The translations under genes were made by a program, and so were the position numbers. A stretch of DNA of 64,000 nucleotides. Origin: Candidatus Bathyarchaeota archaeon. GTDB lineage: Archaea; Thermoproteota; Bathyarchaeia; TCS64. Under the pieces are notes generated by a model. It saw only the letters and a program-made list of their open reading frames with translations, made no database searches and was not told the origin of the DNA. Where the stretch lies: contig JADHWN010000008.1 in the NCBI GenBank assembly GCA_016783455.1, forward strand, positions 1-64,000, in the 5' to 3' direction. Positions 27,341 to 36,392 of this stretch are shown in pieces (position 1 is the stretch's first letter; the number at the start of each line of letters is the position of its first letter).

Positions 27341-28468
27341 TTATCTGCCTTGTCCTGTCTGAAAGTTTGACGCTATTCGGGTCATGTAATAAGTCAGCCA
27401 GTCGTCCTCGATGAGATGGAATAGCCTGTACTTCATCACCACGGTGGAGGCACCGTCCTCCCTCACGCTCATTTTGGACACTGGCTTGCCCACGTATCTG
27501 AAGTGGGTTTCATCCGGTAGGTACATCCCTTCGAGCCAGTCGAGGATCGCCTTGACGGAGCGCTGCGTGGGCTCGACGCCCGCCTCCGAGAACATTAGGA
27601 GCTCCCTGACGGTGTCGTGGCCGTGCCAGAAGAACCTCCTTATCTCGTGTTCCGGCTTCTGGTCGAGATGCCATATGAGGAAGTCTAAGCCTGATCTGTA
27701 GGCCTCCTCGTCCGAGGGGTCCCCGGAATAGAACAGGGATGTCGTCGCGAAGTAGGTGGACCAGGGGCAGCTCCTGTCCCAGATCTTGTAGGGGGCTGAG
27801 GTCCCGTCCCTGTGGCCCTCATGGACCCATCCGCCGTCCTCCCGGGCCCACCTCTTGAGCAGCTCGAAGGACCTCCTCAGCCTCGGGTCCCTCCCCATGC
27901 CGACCTTGGCGAGGCCTGTGAGCTGGGCCGACATCCTGCACGGAACGTTCCTGGGGTCGGGGTCGCTCCCCATCTCCTCAGGGGGATCCCGGGTCTCAGC
28001 CAAGACCCCGTTGGGCCACTGGTAAGTGAGGTTGTACTCGCAGGCCCTCTTCACCCTCTCGTCTCTGACATCATATCCCATGTCGCCCAGGATGGAGAGT
28101 ATCCAGGACGTCGTCACGTACTTGGGGCTCACCGGGGTGTAACCTGACTTCGGGACGTAGGACGGCTTGCTTGCCCAGGGCCCACCTGAGAGCCAGGAGC
28201 CGTCATCCCTCTGCTTGAAGAATATTTCGTGGCTGCCGGGGTCCTCCTCCACGCGCTCCCAGAGCTCCCTCATCTCCCCCGACCCGGGCGCCGCTCCCAG
28301 CAGGTGGAGGTAGGTGAGGTACCTGACAGGCGCCGAGCCGTTCTCCCGAAGCCATTCTATGTTTTTCTCGATCTGATTCTGGGATAACACGGAGCCTCCT
28401 CCTAGTGATTCAGGATATAAAATAGGGAATGTGGTAAAAAAGGTGTTTTTTTGCGACCTAACTGTCAT
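27341..28468 (-). CDS. Prenyltransferase/squalene-cyclase-like alpha-alpha toroid protein
   Basis: Repeats such as RDDGSWLSGG, CEYNLTYQWPNGVLAET, REDGGWVHEG. Confidence 0.65.
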   Translation of the reverse strand: MTVRSQKNTFFTTFPILYPESLGGGSVLSQNQIEKNIEWLRENGSAPVRYLTYLHLLGAAPGSGEMRELWERVEEDPGSHEIFFKQRDDGSWLSGGPWASKPSYVPKSGYTPVSPKYVTTSWILSILGDMGYDVRDERVKRACEYNLTYQWPNGVLAETRDPPEEMGSDPDPRNVPCRMSAQLTGLAKVGMGRDPRLRRSFELLKRWAREDGGWVHEGHRDGTSAPYKIWDRSCPWSTYFATTSLFYSGDPSDEEAYRSGLDFLIWHLDQKPEHEIRRFFWHGHDTVRELLMFSEAGVEPTQRSVKAILDWLEGMYLPDETHFRYVGKPVSKMSVREDGASTVVMKYRLFHLIEDDWLTYYMTRIASNFQTGQGR

Positions 28469-29631
28469 GCATTTTCTACAACATCGGAGCCTTCATCCTC
28501 GCCCTCATTCCTGAAGAGCAGGTAGAACGAGGAGGCGTAGATCAGGTAGAGACCCCCGCCTAGTACTGGAGGAGCTTCAAGGGAGACATTCTCCATGAGA
28601 TAGCCACCTAGCCTCGGGGAGACGACGTTGCTCGCTGTGGCGGCCATGGTCGTCAGGCTGTTCGCCGTCGCCTTCTCGTCCTCGTGGAGAAGCCTGTAGA
28701 AGTAAGAGGGCATCAGGGGGTTGCTGATTGAGGCGATGCTGAGACGCAGGATGTAGATGACTGAGACCCAGAGGAAGCTGGGCGCGATGGGAAACATGAG
28801 CCAGAAGGGGACTGTGAGGCCTAAGGCGAGGGATATGGTCTTCAGGGACCCCAGCCTCTTCGCGACCCTCGGGGCAACCGCGTTGCCCCCAGCCTGGACG
28901 AACCTTGAGACAAAGAAGAGCCCCCCAAGGGCGTCCGACTTGACCCCGAACTTCGTGTTCACGTAGTACGGGAATAGGCCGAAGAATCCGAAGGCGATGT
29001 TCTGTATCATGTAGAGGAAGGAGAACTTCACGACCACATCCTTCGACTTGAGGTTGAACCTGAAGCCCTCCCCGTTTCCCTCTTGCTCGGGGGAGCTTCT
29101 TATGGCCAAGTAGTAGAAGGGGAGGTCGGCCAGGAAGAACGCCATGCTGAAGAGCATGACGAGCCAGTAGGAGTGCTGAAGCGTGAAGCCGTAGCTGCTC
29201 ATCAGCATTGGGGGTACGAACCCTACCAAGCTCCCCAAGGCGTTGCAGAGGATGTAGATCGCCCCCTGAAGGCCGAAGGCCCTGTCCATGTCCTCGTCAT
29301 CGAAGAGCGAGGAGTAGAGGGGATTCATAACGGAGCCGGTGGCGTTCCCCACTCCTAACAGGAGCCACGCGACGCTCAGGAGCCCGATGCTCTTACTCGT
29401 CATCACGAGGGCGAAGGCCACCATCGTGACCGTCATCCCAGCCATGAAGACTCTGCCCCTCCTATACCTGTCAGCGATGACTCCGGCTGGCACAGTCAGA
29501 ATGAGCATCGCCATAGGGTTCATCATGAAGATGGAGCCCAGGTCCACGCTTCCGAAGCCTAAGGTCATGAGGTAGAGCTGGATGACAACCCCGAACACCC
29601 CGTTGGCGAAGCCGTTGAGCACGTTAGCCAT
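28465..29631 (-). CDS. MFS transporter
   Basis: 12-TM-like hydrophobic pattern with GVIADRYRRGRVFMAGM. Confidence 0.85.
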   Translation of the reverse strand: MANVLNGFANGVFGVVIQLYLMTLGFGSVDLGSIFMMNPMAMLILTVPAGVIADRYRRGRVFMAGMTVTMVAFALVMTSKSIGLLSVAWLLLGVGNATGSVMNPLYSSLFDDEDMDRAFGLQGAIYILCNALGSLVGFVPPMLMSSYGFTLQHSYWLVMLFSMAFFLADLPFYYLAIRSSPEQEGNGEGFRFNLKSKDVVVKFSFLYMIQNIAFGFFGLFPYYVNTKFGVKSDALGGLFFVSRFVQAGGNAVAPRVAKRLGSLKTISLALGLTVPFWLMFPIAPSFLWVSVIYILRLSIASISNPLMPSYFYRLLHEDEKATANSLTTMAATASNVVSPRLGGYLMENVSLEAPPVLGGGLYLIYASSFYLLFRNEGEDEGSDVVENA

Positions 29632-29891
29632 CAGGAAGAACTTCGCCGGCGTGGAGACCCTATTCGGAACGAACGCGCTCAGGTCCAGCTACTCCACCTC
29701 CATGACGCCTAATCGAATCGGGTCTCCGCATAAAAGAGTGATACACATGGGGTAATCACAACATGTGAGCGCAGAATACTCCCGAGAGGCTTGATCGATA
29801 TCCATAATTCATAAAATGATTCAGGAATCTGGGTCGATGGACCTTATATTATTCAAAATATGAATACCGTAAGTCTCACGGAGGACTGAAT

Positions 29892-30041
29892 ATGCCCCTA
29901 CTGATATTCCGCAAGGCAACGGAGAAGATACCCGAAGACGAGTTAGGTCTCTGGCGTCCGTGCTGGAGATGTGGACACCAGTTCCCTAGAGATGAGGGAG
30001 CCTGCCCCATCTGCGGAACAAAACGAGGGAAGCACCGTTAG
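29892..30041 (+). CDS. Small zinc-ribbon protein (49 aa)
   Basis: MPLLIFRKATEKIPEDELGLWRPCWRCGHQFPRDEGACPICGTKRGKHR*; below the ORF-track length cutoff. Confidence 0.6.
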   Translation: MPLLIFRKATEKIPEDELGLWRPCWRCGHQFPRDEGACPICGTKRGKHR

Positions 30042-30206
30042 CCATCTGCAACAAAATAACGCTCGATGGCTTAGGGGAGAGTATACGGCTTCGTGTATTG
30101 AACTAAACCTTTTTATCCTGATTCCGGGGTAAGACTTGACGACCGGTGGGAAAGACTAGATATATATGTCGGTCCCCCAGTCATTTCAAGTGCAAAATCA
30201 GAGAGG

Positions 30207-30668
30207 ATGGATTTGACAACCGTCTACGACGTACCGGCGGACGCCCTCATCAAAAGGCTATCCGACTACATCAAGGGCAACGTGACCCAGGTTCAGCCAC
30301 CCGAGTGGGCAGCCTACGTTAAGACTGGCACCCACGTCGAGAGAGCCCCACTGGACCCCGACTGGTGGTACGTCCGCACAGCTTCCATGATGAGGAAGCT
30401 CTACCTCAAGGGGCCCGTCGGCGTCTCCAGGCTCAGGAAGGATTACGGGGGCCGCCAGAGACGGGGGGTCAGGCCAGCCCACTTCCGCAAGGCGGGGGGC
30501 AACATCCTCAGGAGCATATTCCAGCAGCTGGAGGCGGCGGAGCTCGTCACGAAGGACGGAACCAAGGGACGGGTGGTCAGCGCCAAGGGGAGGAGCCTCC
30601 TCGACGCCGTGTCCGGCCAGATAAAGCGTGAACTCGACAGGGAGAGGCCCGAGCTCAAGCCGTACTGA
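30207..30668 (+). CDS. rps19e: Ribosomal protein S19e
   Basis: PPEWAAYVKTGTHVERAPLDPDWWYVRTASMMRKLYLKGPVGVSRLRKDYGGRQRRGVRPAHF. Confidence 0.96.
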   Translation: MDLTTVYDVPADALIKRLSDYIKGNVTQVQPPEWAAYVKTGTHVERAPLDPDWWYVRTASMMRKLYLKGPVGVSRLRKDYGGRQRRGVRPAHFRKAGGNILRSIFQQLEAAELVTKDGTKGRVVSAKGRSLLDAVSGQIKRELDRERPELKPY

Positions 30669-30678
30669 GGGGTGGACG

Positions 30679-31017
30679 GTGTCTTCGGACGAGGAACTTG
30701 AGAGGCTCAGGCAGAAGCGGATCATGGAGATACAGGCTCAACAGCAGCAGCAGGACAATGTGCAGCAGGCACGGCAGGAATCTGAGGCTCAGAAGCAGTC
30801 CCTCCTACGCCAGATCCTCACCCCCGAGGCGCGCCAGCGGCTCGCAAACGTCAAGATAGTCCGTCCGGACTTCGCCGCCCAGCTCGAGTTACAGCTGATA
30901 CAGGCGGCGCAGAGCAGAAGGGTCCCCATACCCATCGGGGATGAGACCCTAAAGAAGCTCCTGGCCCAGCTCCAGGCCCAGCAGCAGAAGAGGGATATCA
31001 GGATAACGAGGAGATAG
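30679..31017 (+). CDS. PDCD5-family DNA-binding protein
   Basis: SDEELERLRQKRIMEIQAQQQQQ…LTPEARQRLANVKIVRPDFAAQLE; GTG start chosen after the rps19e stop. Confidence 0.9.
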   Translation: MSSDEELERLRQKRIMEIQAQQQQQDNVQQARQESEAQKQSLLRQILTPEARQRLANVKIVRPDFAAQLELQLIQAAQSRRVPIPIGDETLKKLLAQLQAQQQKRDIRITRR

Positions 31018-31019
31018 AG

Positions 31020-31178
31020 ATGGCACGGAACAAGCACCTGGCATACAAGATCCGCCTCAACAAGGCGGCGAGGCAGAAGAAGTCGGTCCCGGCATGGATA
31101 ATAGCCAAGACCAAGGGGACCGTCCGCATGAGCCCCAAGAGCAGGCGGAACTGGAGAAACAGGAAGCTCAGGATCTAG
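31020..31178 (+). CDS. rpl39e: Ribosomal protein L39e
   Basis: MARNKHLAYKIRLNKAARQKKSVPAWIIAKTKGTVRMSPKSRRNWRNRKLRI*. Confidence 0.95.
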   Translation: MARNKHLAYKIRLNKAARQKKSVPAWIIAKTKGTVRMSPKSRRNWRNRKLRI

Positions 31179-31190
31179 GAGGAGACATGA

Positions 31191-31478
31191 ATGTCGGACA
31201 CTGAGTACGTTGATGAGAGGATCTACACCGTGCCCTTCGGCCGCGCCTGGAGCACGCCCAAGTACAAGAGGGCCCAGAAGGTCGTCGCCCTCCTCAGGAA
31301 GTTCGTCCAGAGACACATGAAGCCGACGGAGATCAACATCGACCCCACGGTGAACGAGGAGATCTGGAAGAACGGCATCGGCAACCCCCCCAGGAAGATC
31401 AGGGTACGGCTCCAGAAGGACGACCAGGGCTTCGTGCTTGTCACCCTCGCCGAGGCGGATGTAGAGGTGGAGGCATGA
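31191..31478 (+). CDS. rpl31e: Ribosomal protein L31e
   Basis: YTVPFGRAWSTPKYKRAQKVVALLRKFVQRHMKPTEINIDPTVNEEIWKNGIGNPPRKIRVR. Confidence 0.95.
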   Translation: MSDTEYVDERIYTVPFGRAWSTPKYKRAQKVVALLRKFVQRHMKPTEINIDPTVNEEIWKNGIGNPPRKIRVRLQKDDQGFVLVTLAEADVEVEA

Positions 31479-31696
31479 GCGAGGTCAAGATCTACAGGAT
31501 CCACGGCCGCATAGACAAGCCCCGCCTGTTCGAGCCCATCACGTTCAAGAAGGACATCACGGCCGCCAAGGAGAACCACGCGGTCGAGAGGATCTACGCC
31601 GAGATGGGAAGCCGCCACCGGGCGAAGCGCCATGAGATCAAGATTCTTAAAGTCGAAGAGGTAGAGGAGAGCGAGAAGGAAGGCTCTCAGAGTTGA
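31475..31696 (+). CDS. rplX: Ribosomal protein LX (L18a/L20a)
   Basis: MSEVKIYRIHGRIDKPRLFEPITFKKDITAAKENHAVERIYAEMGSRHRAKRHEIKI. Confidence 0.9.
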   Translation: MSEVKIYRIHGRIDKPRLFEPITFKKDITAAKENHAVERIYAEMGSRHRAKRHEIKILKVEEVEESEKEGSQS

Positions 31697-32136
31697 CCGT
31701 CGCGAACCGTGAGGACCAGACACGGAGACTGATCTACGAGCTACAGCTTATGCAGGGGACTGCGGACACCCTCCAGCAGCGCCTCGCCATCCTCCAGAAC
31801 GCCCTGGCAGACCTCAGGGTAGCCGAGGAGTCACTGAAGGCCCTCAGCGAGACGGAGGAGGGCTCCCCCATCCTCATCCCCATGGGAGGGGGCACGCTGG
31901 TCAACGCCCAGCTAGGCGACACGAGCAAGGTCATAATCAACATCGGCGCCGAGGTCTCCATCGACATGCCCCTAGAGGACGCCCAGAAGAACGTCGCAGA
32001 CAGGCTGGAGAACGTGGAGAAGACCAACACCTCCGTTGAGCAGCAGCTCCAGCAGCTCCTCGCCCAGATGGAGGTCCACAGGGACGGCATCAACAGGCTG
32101 AGCGCCCAGATCCGAGGGGAAGCTCAGGGTGTTTGA
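31693..32136 (+). CDS. pfdA: Prefoldin alpha subunit
   Basis: Coiled-coil with ILIPMGGGTLVNAQLGDTSKVIINIGAEVSIDM; lies between LX and ftsY. Confidence 0.9.
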   Translation: MTVANREDQTRRLIYELQLMQGTADTLQQRLAILQNALADLRVAEESLKALSETEEGSPILIPMGGGTLVNAQLGDTSKVIINIGAEVSIDMPLEDAQKNVADRLENVEKTNTSVEQQLQQLLAQMEVHRDGINRLSAQIRGEAQGV

Positions 32137-33037
32137 GAAGCTCAAGCAGGGAATAAAGGGCGTAGTCGAGCGCATCTCCAAGAGCGAGCTTTCTGAGAAG
32201 GACCTGGACCCCATCCTATGGGACCTCCAGCTCCAGCTGATCTCCAACGACGTCGCCGTCGAGATCGCCCAGAGGGTCTGCCAGGAGCTCAAGGAGCGCC
32301 TCGCAGGCGTCCAACTCGCCAGGTTCGGGGACAAGACGGAGCCGGTGAAGGAGGCCCTAAGGGAGGCCATCGAGGCCGTCATGGCTACCAACGGCGAACT
32401 GGACATCCTGGACCTCGCCGACGGCAAGGAGGAGGGGGAGCCCCTCGTCGTCATGTTCGTGGGCATCAACGGCACCGGGAAGACCACCACCATCGCCAAG
32501 ATCTCCAAGCTCCTCATGGACAACGGCCACACCGTGGTCCTCGCCTCAGGGGACACCTACAGGGCAGGGGCCATCGAGCAGCTCGAGGAGCACGCCAGGA
32601 GGCTCGGCGTCAGGGTCATCAAGCACAAGTACGGCTCGGACGCCGCCGCCGTGAGCTTCGACGCCGTGCAGCACGCCAGGGCCCGGGGAATAGACGTCGT
32701 CCTCATCGACACGGCGGGGCGTATGCAGACCAACCGGAACCTCATGGACGAGCTCCAGAAGATCAAGAGGGTGGTGCAGCCAGACCTCACGGTGATGGTC
32801 CTGGACTCACTCATCGGGAACGACGCCGTCGACCAGGCCCAGACATTCAACGAGATCGTGGGTTTCGACGCCGCTATCCTCACCAAGGTGGACGCCGACG
32901 CCAAGGGGGGGAGCAGCCTAAGCGTCACCTACCTCACCGGGAAGCCCATAATCTACGTCGGGGTCGGCCAGGAATACAGGGACCTCCAGCCCTTCGACGC
33001 CGCCTGGTTCGCGGAGAAGATACTCGCTGATACGTAA
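32129..33037 (+). CDS. ftsY: SRP receptor FtsY
   Basis: GINGTGKTTTIAKI, DTAGRMQTNRNLMDEL, TKVDADAKGGSSLSV. Confidence 0.96.
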   Translation: MFEKLKQGIKGVVERISKSELSEKDLDPILWDLQLQLISNDVAVEIAQRVCQELKERLAGVQLARFGDKTEPVKEALREAIEAVMATNGELDILDLADGKEEGEPLVVMFVGINGTGKTTTIAKISKLLMDNGHTVVLASGDTYRAGAIEQLEEHARRLGVRVIKHKYGSDAAAVSFDAVQHARARGIDVVLIDTAGRMQTNRNLMDELQKIKRVVQPDLTVMVLDSLIGNDAVDQAQTFNEIVGFDAAILTKVDADAKGGSSLSVTYLTGKPIIYVGVGQEYRDLQPFDAAWFAEKILADT

Positions 33038-33074
33038 AGGATTTAAACCCGTCCTCCATGGATAGGAGCACAAG

Positions 33075-33248
33075 ATGGGACTAGGCAGCTTCTTCCAATC
33101 GGCTTCACGCCTCCTGCGCACATTAGCCAGGCCGGACTGGAAGACCTACTGGCTGAGCATCAAGATCGTCTTCGTGGGAGTCGCCATCATCGGGGCGATA
33201 GGATACTTCGTCAAGGCTATCGCGCTGATGTTCACACCGCTCTCTTAA
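33075..33248 (+). CDS. secE: SecE / Sec61-gamma subunit
   Basis: MGLGSFFQSASRLLRTLARPDWKTYWLSIKIVFVGVAIIGAIGYFVKAIALMFTPLS*; single C-terminal TM. Confidence 0.88.
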   Translation: MGLGSFFQSASRLLRTLARPDWKTYWLSIKIVFVGVAIIGAIGYFVKAIALMFTPLS

Positions 33249-33301
33249 CCTAAAACGCCTGTCTAGACCCCTGTGAAGCCTTGTTGAGAACGTGTTGGTC
33301 T

Positions 33302-33409
33302 CTAGTCTAGATCCTTGTTGTACGGGTACTTCACGTAGAACAGGTACATGAGGCCAACCAGGAAGATCGCCGCTAAGCCAAGAATCACCTCGAACTCGAG
33401 GAACGCCAC
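33302..33409 (-). CDS. Putative single-TM microprotein (35 aa)
   Basis: GTG start after GGAGGG: VAFLEFEVILGLAAIFLVGLMYLFYVKYPYNKDLD*; lies in an otherwise empty intergenic region. Confidence 0.4.
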   Translation of the reverse strand: MAFLEFEVILGLAAIFLVGLMYLFYVKYPYNKDLD

Positions 33410-33535
33410 TGAACCCTCCAACTCCGGACCTCCCGACAACCGCGTAAACCCCACGCGAGGCTATAAACAATTCCCCCGGAGGTAGCCGGGTCTTCTGGGG
33501 AAAGGTTTTCATCCCAACGGTGTGAGGATCTACCG

Positions 33536-34126
33536 ATGATTCTGGGTCTGTGCGGGAGCCCTAGGGCGCAAGCCACGGAGCATGTCTTGGAGGCGACCCT
33601 CAAGATGCTGGAGGAGAGGGGACTGGAGACCCGCCTCTGGACCGTCAGGGGGAAGCGGATAGGGTTCTGCGTCCATTGCGATGGCTGCCTCGGTGGGGGC
33701 GGCTGCGTCATCCAGGACGACGTCCAGGAGGTTTACCCCCTCCTCAGGGAGGCGGAGGGGCTCATAATCGCCTCCCCGGTCTACAACGGGGGAGTCAGCG
33801 CCCAGATGAAGGCGGTCATGGACAGGACACGTGCGCTGCTGGCCAGCGACCCCGACTCCCTCAGGGGGAAGCCGGGGATGGCCATAGCCGTAGGGGGCGA
33901 CAGGGCCGGGGGGCAGGAGCTGGCGCTGCAGCAGATCTCGACCTACTACACAATCAACGGGGTACTAACCCTGAGCGGGGGATTCTTTGGGGCCAACCTG
34001 GGGGCCTCCTTCTGGTCCAAAGACACCCTTGCAGGCGTCAAGGGGGACGAGGAGGGCTTCAGGGGGCTGAGGAAGACAGTCAAGCGCTTCAGCGAGCACA
34101 TCAAGAGGAGGGAGCCTGAGACATGA
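33536..34126 (+). CDS. NADPH-dependent FMN reductase / iron-sulfur flavoprotein family
   Basis: MILGLCGSPRAQATEHVLEATLKMLEERGLETRLW, IIASPVYNGGVSAQMKAVMDR. Confidence 0.88.
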   Translation: MILGLCGSPRAQATEHVLEATLKMLEERGLETRLWTVRGKRIGFCVHCDGCLGGGGCVIQDDVQEVYPLLREAEGLIIASPVYNGGVSAQMKAVMDRTRALLASDPDSLRGKPGMAIAVGGDRAGGQELALQQISTYYTINGVLTLSGGFFGANLGASFWSKDTLAGVKGDEEGFRGLRKTVKRFSEHIKRREPET

Positions 34127-34668
34127 AGATGGCGTGGGGGATAACGGGTGCAGGCGACAAGATGAAGGAGACCTTCGAGGCCATGAAGGCCCTCAAGGAG
34201 GCCCATGGAGACGACCTCGAGGTCGAGGTCTTCCTCTCCAAGGCTGGTGAGCAGGTCGTAAAGCAATACAGGATAAAGGAGGACCTGGGAGAGGACATCG
34301 GCAAGGTCTGGGCGGAGAAGAACGCCAACTCCCCATTCCTGGCCGGACGCCTCCAGCTCGGGGAGTTCGGACTCCTCCTCATTGCGCCCGCTACGTCGAA
34401 CACGGTGGCGAAGCTGGCACACGGCATAGCCGACACGATGCTGACCAACGCCGCCATCCAGGGGATGAAGACCCTGATCCCGACTTACATCATGCCCGTC
34501 GACTACCGGGAGGGTACCACGGTGACGAAGCTGCCGAGTGGGCGGGAGCTGGAGCTAAGGGTGAGGAGGGAGGACGCGGAGAACGTTGCGAGGCTGGAGG
34601 CCATGGAGGGGATCACCCCCTTCGAGAACGTTGAGGAGATCAGGGAGATAATCAAGAGACACCTCTAG
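34123..34668 (+). CDS. Archaeoflavoprotein AfpA-like flavoprotein
   Basis: MKMAWGITGAGDKMKETFEAM…LLLIAPATSNTVAKLAHGIADTMLTNAAIQGMK. Confidence 0.82.
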   Translation: MKMAWGITGAGDKMKETFEAMKALKEAHGDDLEVEVFLSKAGEQVVKQYRIKEDLGEDIGKVWAEKNANSPFLAGRLQLGEFGLLLIAPATSNTVAKLAHGIADTMLTNAAIQGMKTLIPTYIMPVDYREGTTVTKLPSGRELELRVRREDAENVARLEAMEGITPFENVEEIREIIKRHL

Positions 34669-34690
34669 GTTTTGATTTTTCTGTCCATTG

Positions 34691-34710
34691 AAATTTAGGA
34701 ATATATATAT
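34691..34710 (+). promoter_or_regulatory. Putative TATA box for spt5
   Basis: aaatttaggaatatatatat located 41-60 nt upstream of the preferred TTG start at 34751. Confidence 0.4.
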
Positions 34711-34750
34711 CCGTGTTCCAAGCATTTACGGTAGCACCGGACGTGAGTAT

Positions 34751-35212
34751 TTGTCCGAAACTAGGCCTCGTACTTCCCTATACGCCATCAAGGTCACTGT
34801 AGGGCAGGAGAGGAACGTCTCCATGATGCTAGCAGATAAGGCAAAGGTGGAGAACCTCTCCATAGCCGCCATACTAGCCCCTACCGAACTTAGGGGCTAC
34901 ATAATAATCGAGACGGCGGCACCCCACGCAGTGGACCAGCTCATCAGGGGCATGCGCCACACCCGGGAGCGGGTGGGGGGCATGGTGAACCCCGCGGAGG
35001 TGGACCACTACCTGGTGTCGAGGCCCGTCGTCGAGGGGCTTGAGCTGGGAACGCTCGTCGAGGTCGTGGCGGGACCCTTCAAGGGGATGCAGGCCAAGGT
35101 CGTGAGGGTGGACACCTCCAAGGAGGAGGTCACCATCGAGATCCTCGAGGCCGCCTTCACCCTGCCCATTACAGTCCACGCAGATTACGTCCGGGAGGTA
35201 AAGGGAGTCTAG
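34751..35212 (+). CDS. spt5: Transcription elongation factor Spt5 (NusG family)
   Basis: YAIKVTVGQERNVSMML…LRGYIIIET…LEVVAGPFKGMQAKVVRVDTSKEEVTIEI KOW motif. TTG start at MSETRPRTSLYAIK preferred because the longer ORF overlaps the TATA box. Confidence 0.9.
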   Translation: MSETRPRTSLYAIKVTVGQERNVSMMLADKAKVENLSIAAILAPTELRGYIIIETAAPHAVDQLIRGMRHTRERVGGMVNPAEVDHYLVSRPVVEGLELGTLVEVVAGPFKGMQAKVVRVDTSKEEVTIEILEAAFTLPITVHADYVREVKGV

Positions 35213-35216
35213 CGTC

Positions 35217-35705
35217 ATGGTACTGAAGACATATAACTTCATAGTAAACGGCGGGGAGGCCACGGGGGGACCGCCCATAGGTCCAGCCCTTGGCCCCCTC
35301 GGCATCAACATAATGTCCGTGGTCGCCACCATCAACCAGGAGACCGCGGAGTACAAGGGAGTACCCATACCCGTCGAGGTAACTATCGACACCGACACCA
35401 AGCAGCACACCGTCAAGGTGGGGATGCTCTCCACGTTCGCCCTGATCACCCAGACCATAGGCATCGGGAAGGGCTCCAGCACCCCTAGCACCGACTTCGT
35501 CGGCGACCTGACCTTCGACCAGGTGGTAAACATCGCCCGGAGGAAGAGGGAGGGTATACTGGCTTCTTCGCTAAAGTCAGCGGTCAAGGAGATCGTTGGG
35601 AGCTGCCAGAGCATGGGGGTCACCGTGGAAGAGAAGCCGGCTGGTGAGGTGCAGGTGCTGATAGGATCCGGGGAGTACGACGCAAAGCTCTCAGAGGCCG
35701 CATAA
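35217..35705 (+). CDS. rpl11: Ribosomal protein L11
   Basis: FIVNGGEATGGPPIGPALGPLGINIMSVVATINQET. Confidence 0.96.
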   Translation: MVLKTYNFIVNGGEATGGPPIGPALGPLGINIMSVVATINQETAEYKGVPIPVEVTIDTDTKQHTVKVGMLSTFALITQTIGIGKGSSTPSTDFVGDLTFDQVVNIARRKREGILASSLKSAVKEIVGSCQSMGVTVEEKPAGEVQVLIGSGEYDAKLSEAA

Positions 35706-35746
35706 AGGCTTAATTAGGTCTGAGGTGAAGGAAAGGAGGCTTTGAG

Positions 35747-36391
35747 ATGTCGGTTCCCAGGGAAAAGATACTTGACACCATATCCAAGGTGAGGGAGGGC
35801 GCCCCCCCGAGGGGCTTCGAGCAGTCAGTGGACATCACGGTCAACTTCAGGGACCTGGACATGAGGCAGCCCGACAACAGGGTGAACCTCAGGATCTCCC
35901 TGCCCAACAGCATCGGAGACCAGAAGGTCCTAGTCTTCGCATCCGGGGACCTCGCGCTCAGAGCCCGGAGGGCGGGAGCCGACAGCATCGTAGAGCCAAG
36001 GGAGCTCGACGAGCTGGCGTCTGACAAGAAGGCCGCGAAGAGGAGGCTCAAGGACTACGACATATTCGTCGCCGAGGCCCCCCTGATGCCCACCGTGGGC
36101 CGGGTCGCCGGTCCGATCCTGGGCCCCCGAGGGAAGATGCCCACCCCAGTCCCCCCCCAGGCCCCCATCGACACCATACTGGACCGGGAGAGGAGGGTGG
36201 TCATCCTGCGGAGCCGGGAGAGGGCTTTCGTGAAGTGCAAGGTGGGGAAGGAGTCGATGTCCGACGAGGAGATCGCCAGCAACGTCGAGACGATCCTATC
36301 AGACCTGCGTGGAGCCCTGAAGCGTGGCGCGAGCAACGTCGCCTCCATCTACCTCAAGCTGACCATGGGGCCAGCGGTGAGGATGTTCTGA
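35747..36391 (+). CDS. rpl1: Ribosomal protein L1
   Basis: AEAPLMPTVGRVAGPILGPRGKMPTPVPPQAPI. Confidence 0.96.
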   Translation: MSVPREKILDTISKVREGAPPRGFEQSVDITVNFRDLDMRQPDNRVNLRISLPNSIGDQKVLVFASGDLALRARRAGADSIVEPRELDELASDKKAAKRRLKDYDIFVAEAPLMPTVGRVAGPILGPRGKMPTPVPPQAPIDTILDRERRVVILRSRERAFVKCKVGKESMSDEEIASNVETILSDLRGALKRGASNVASIYLKLTMGPAVRMF

Positions 36392-36392
36392 G

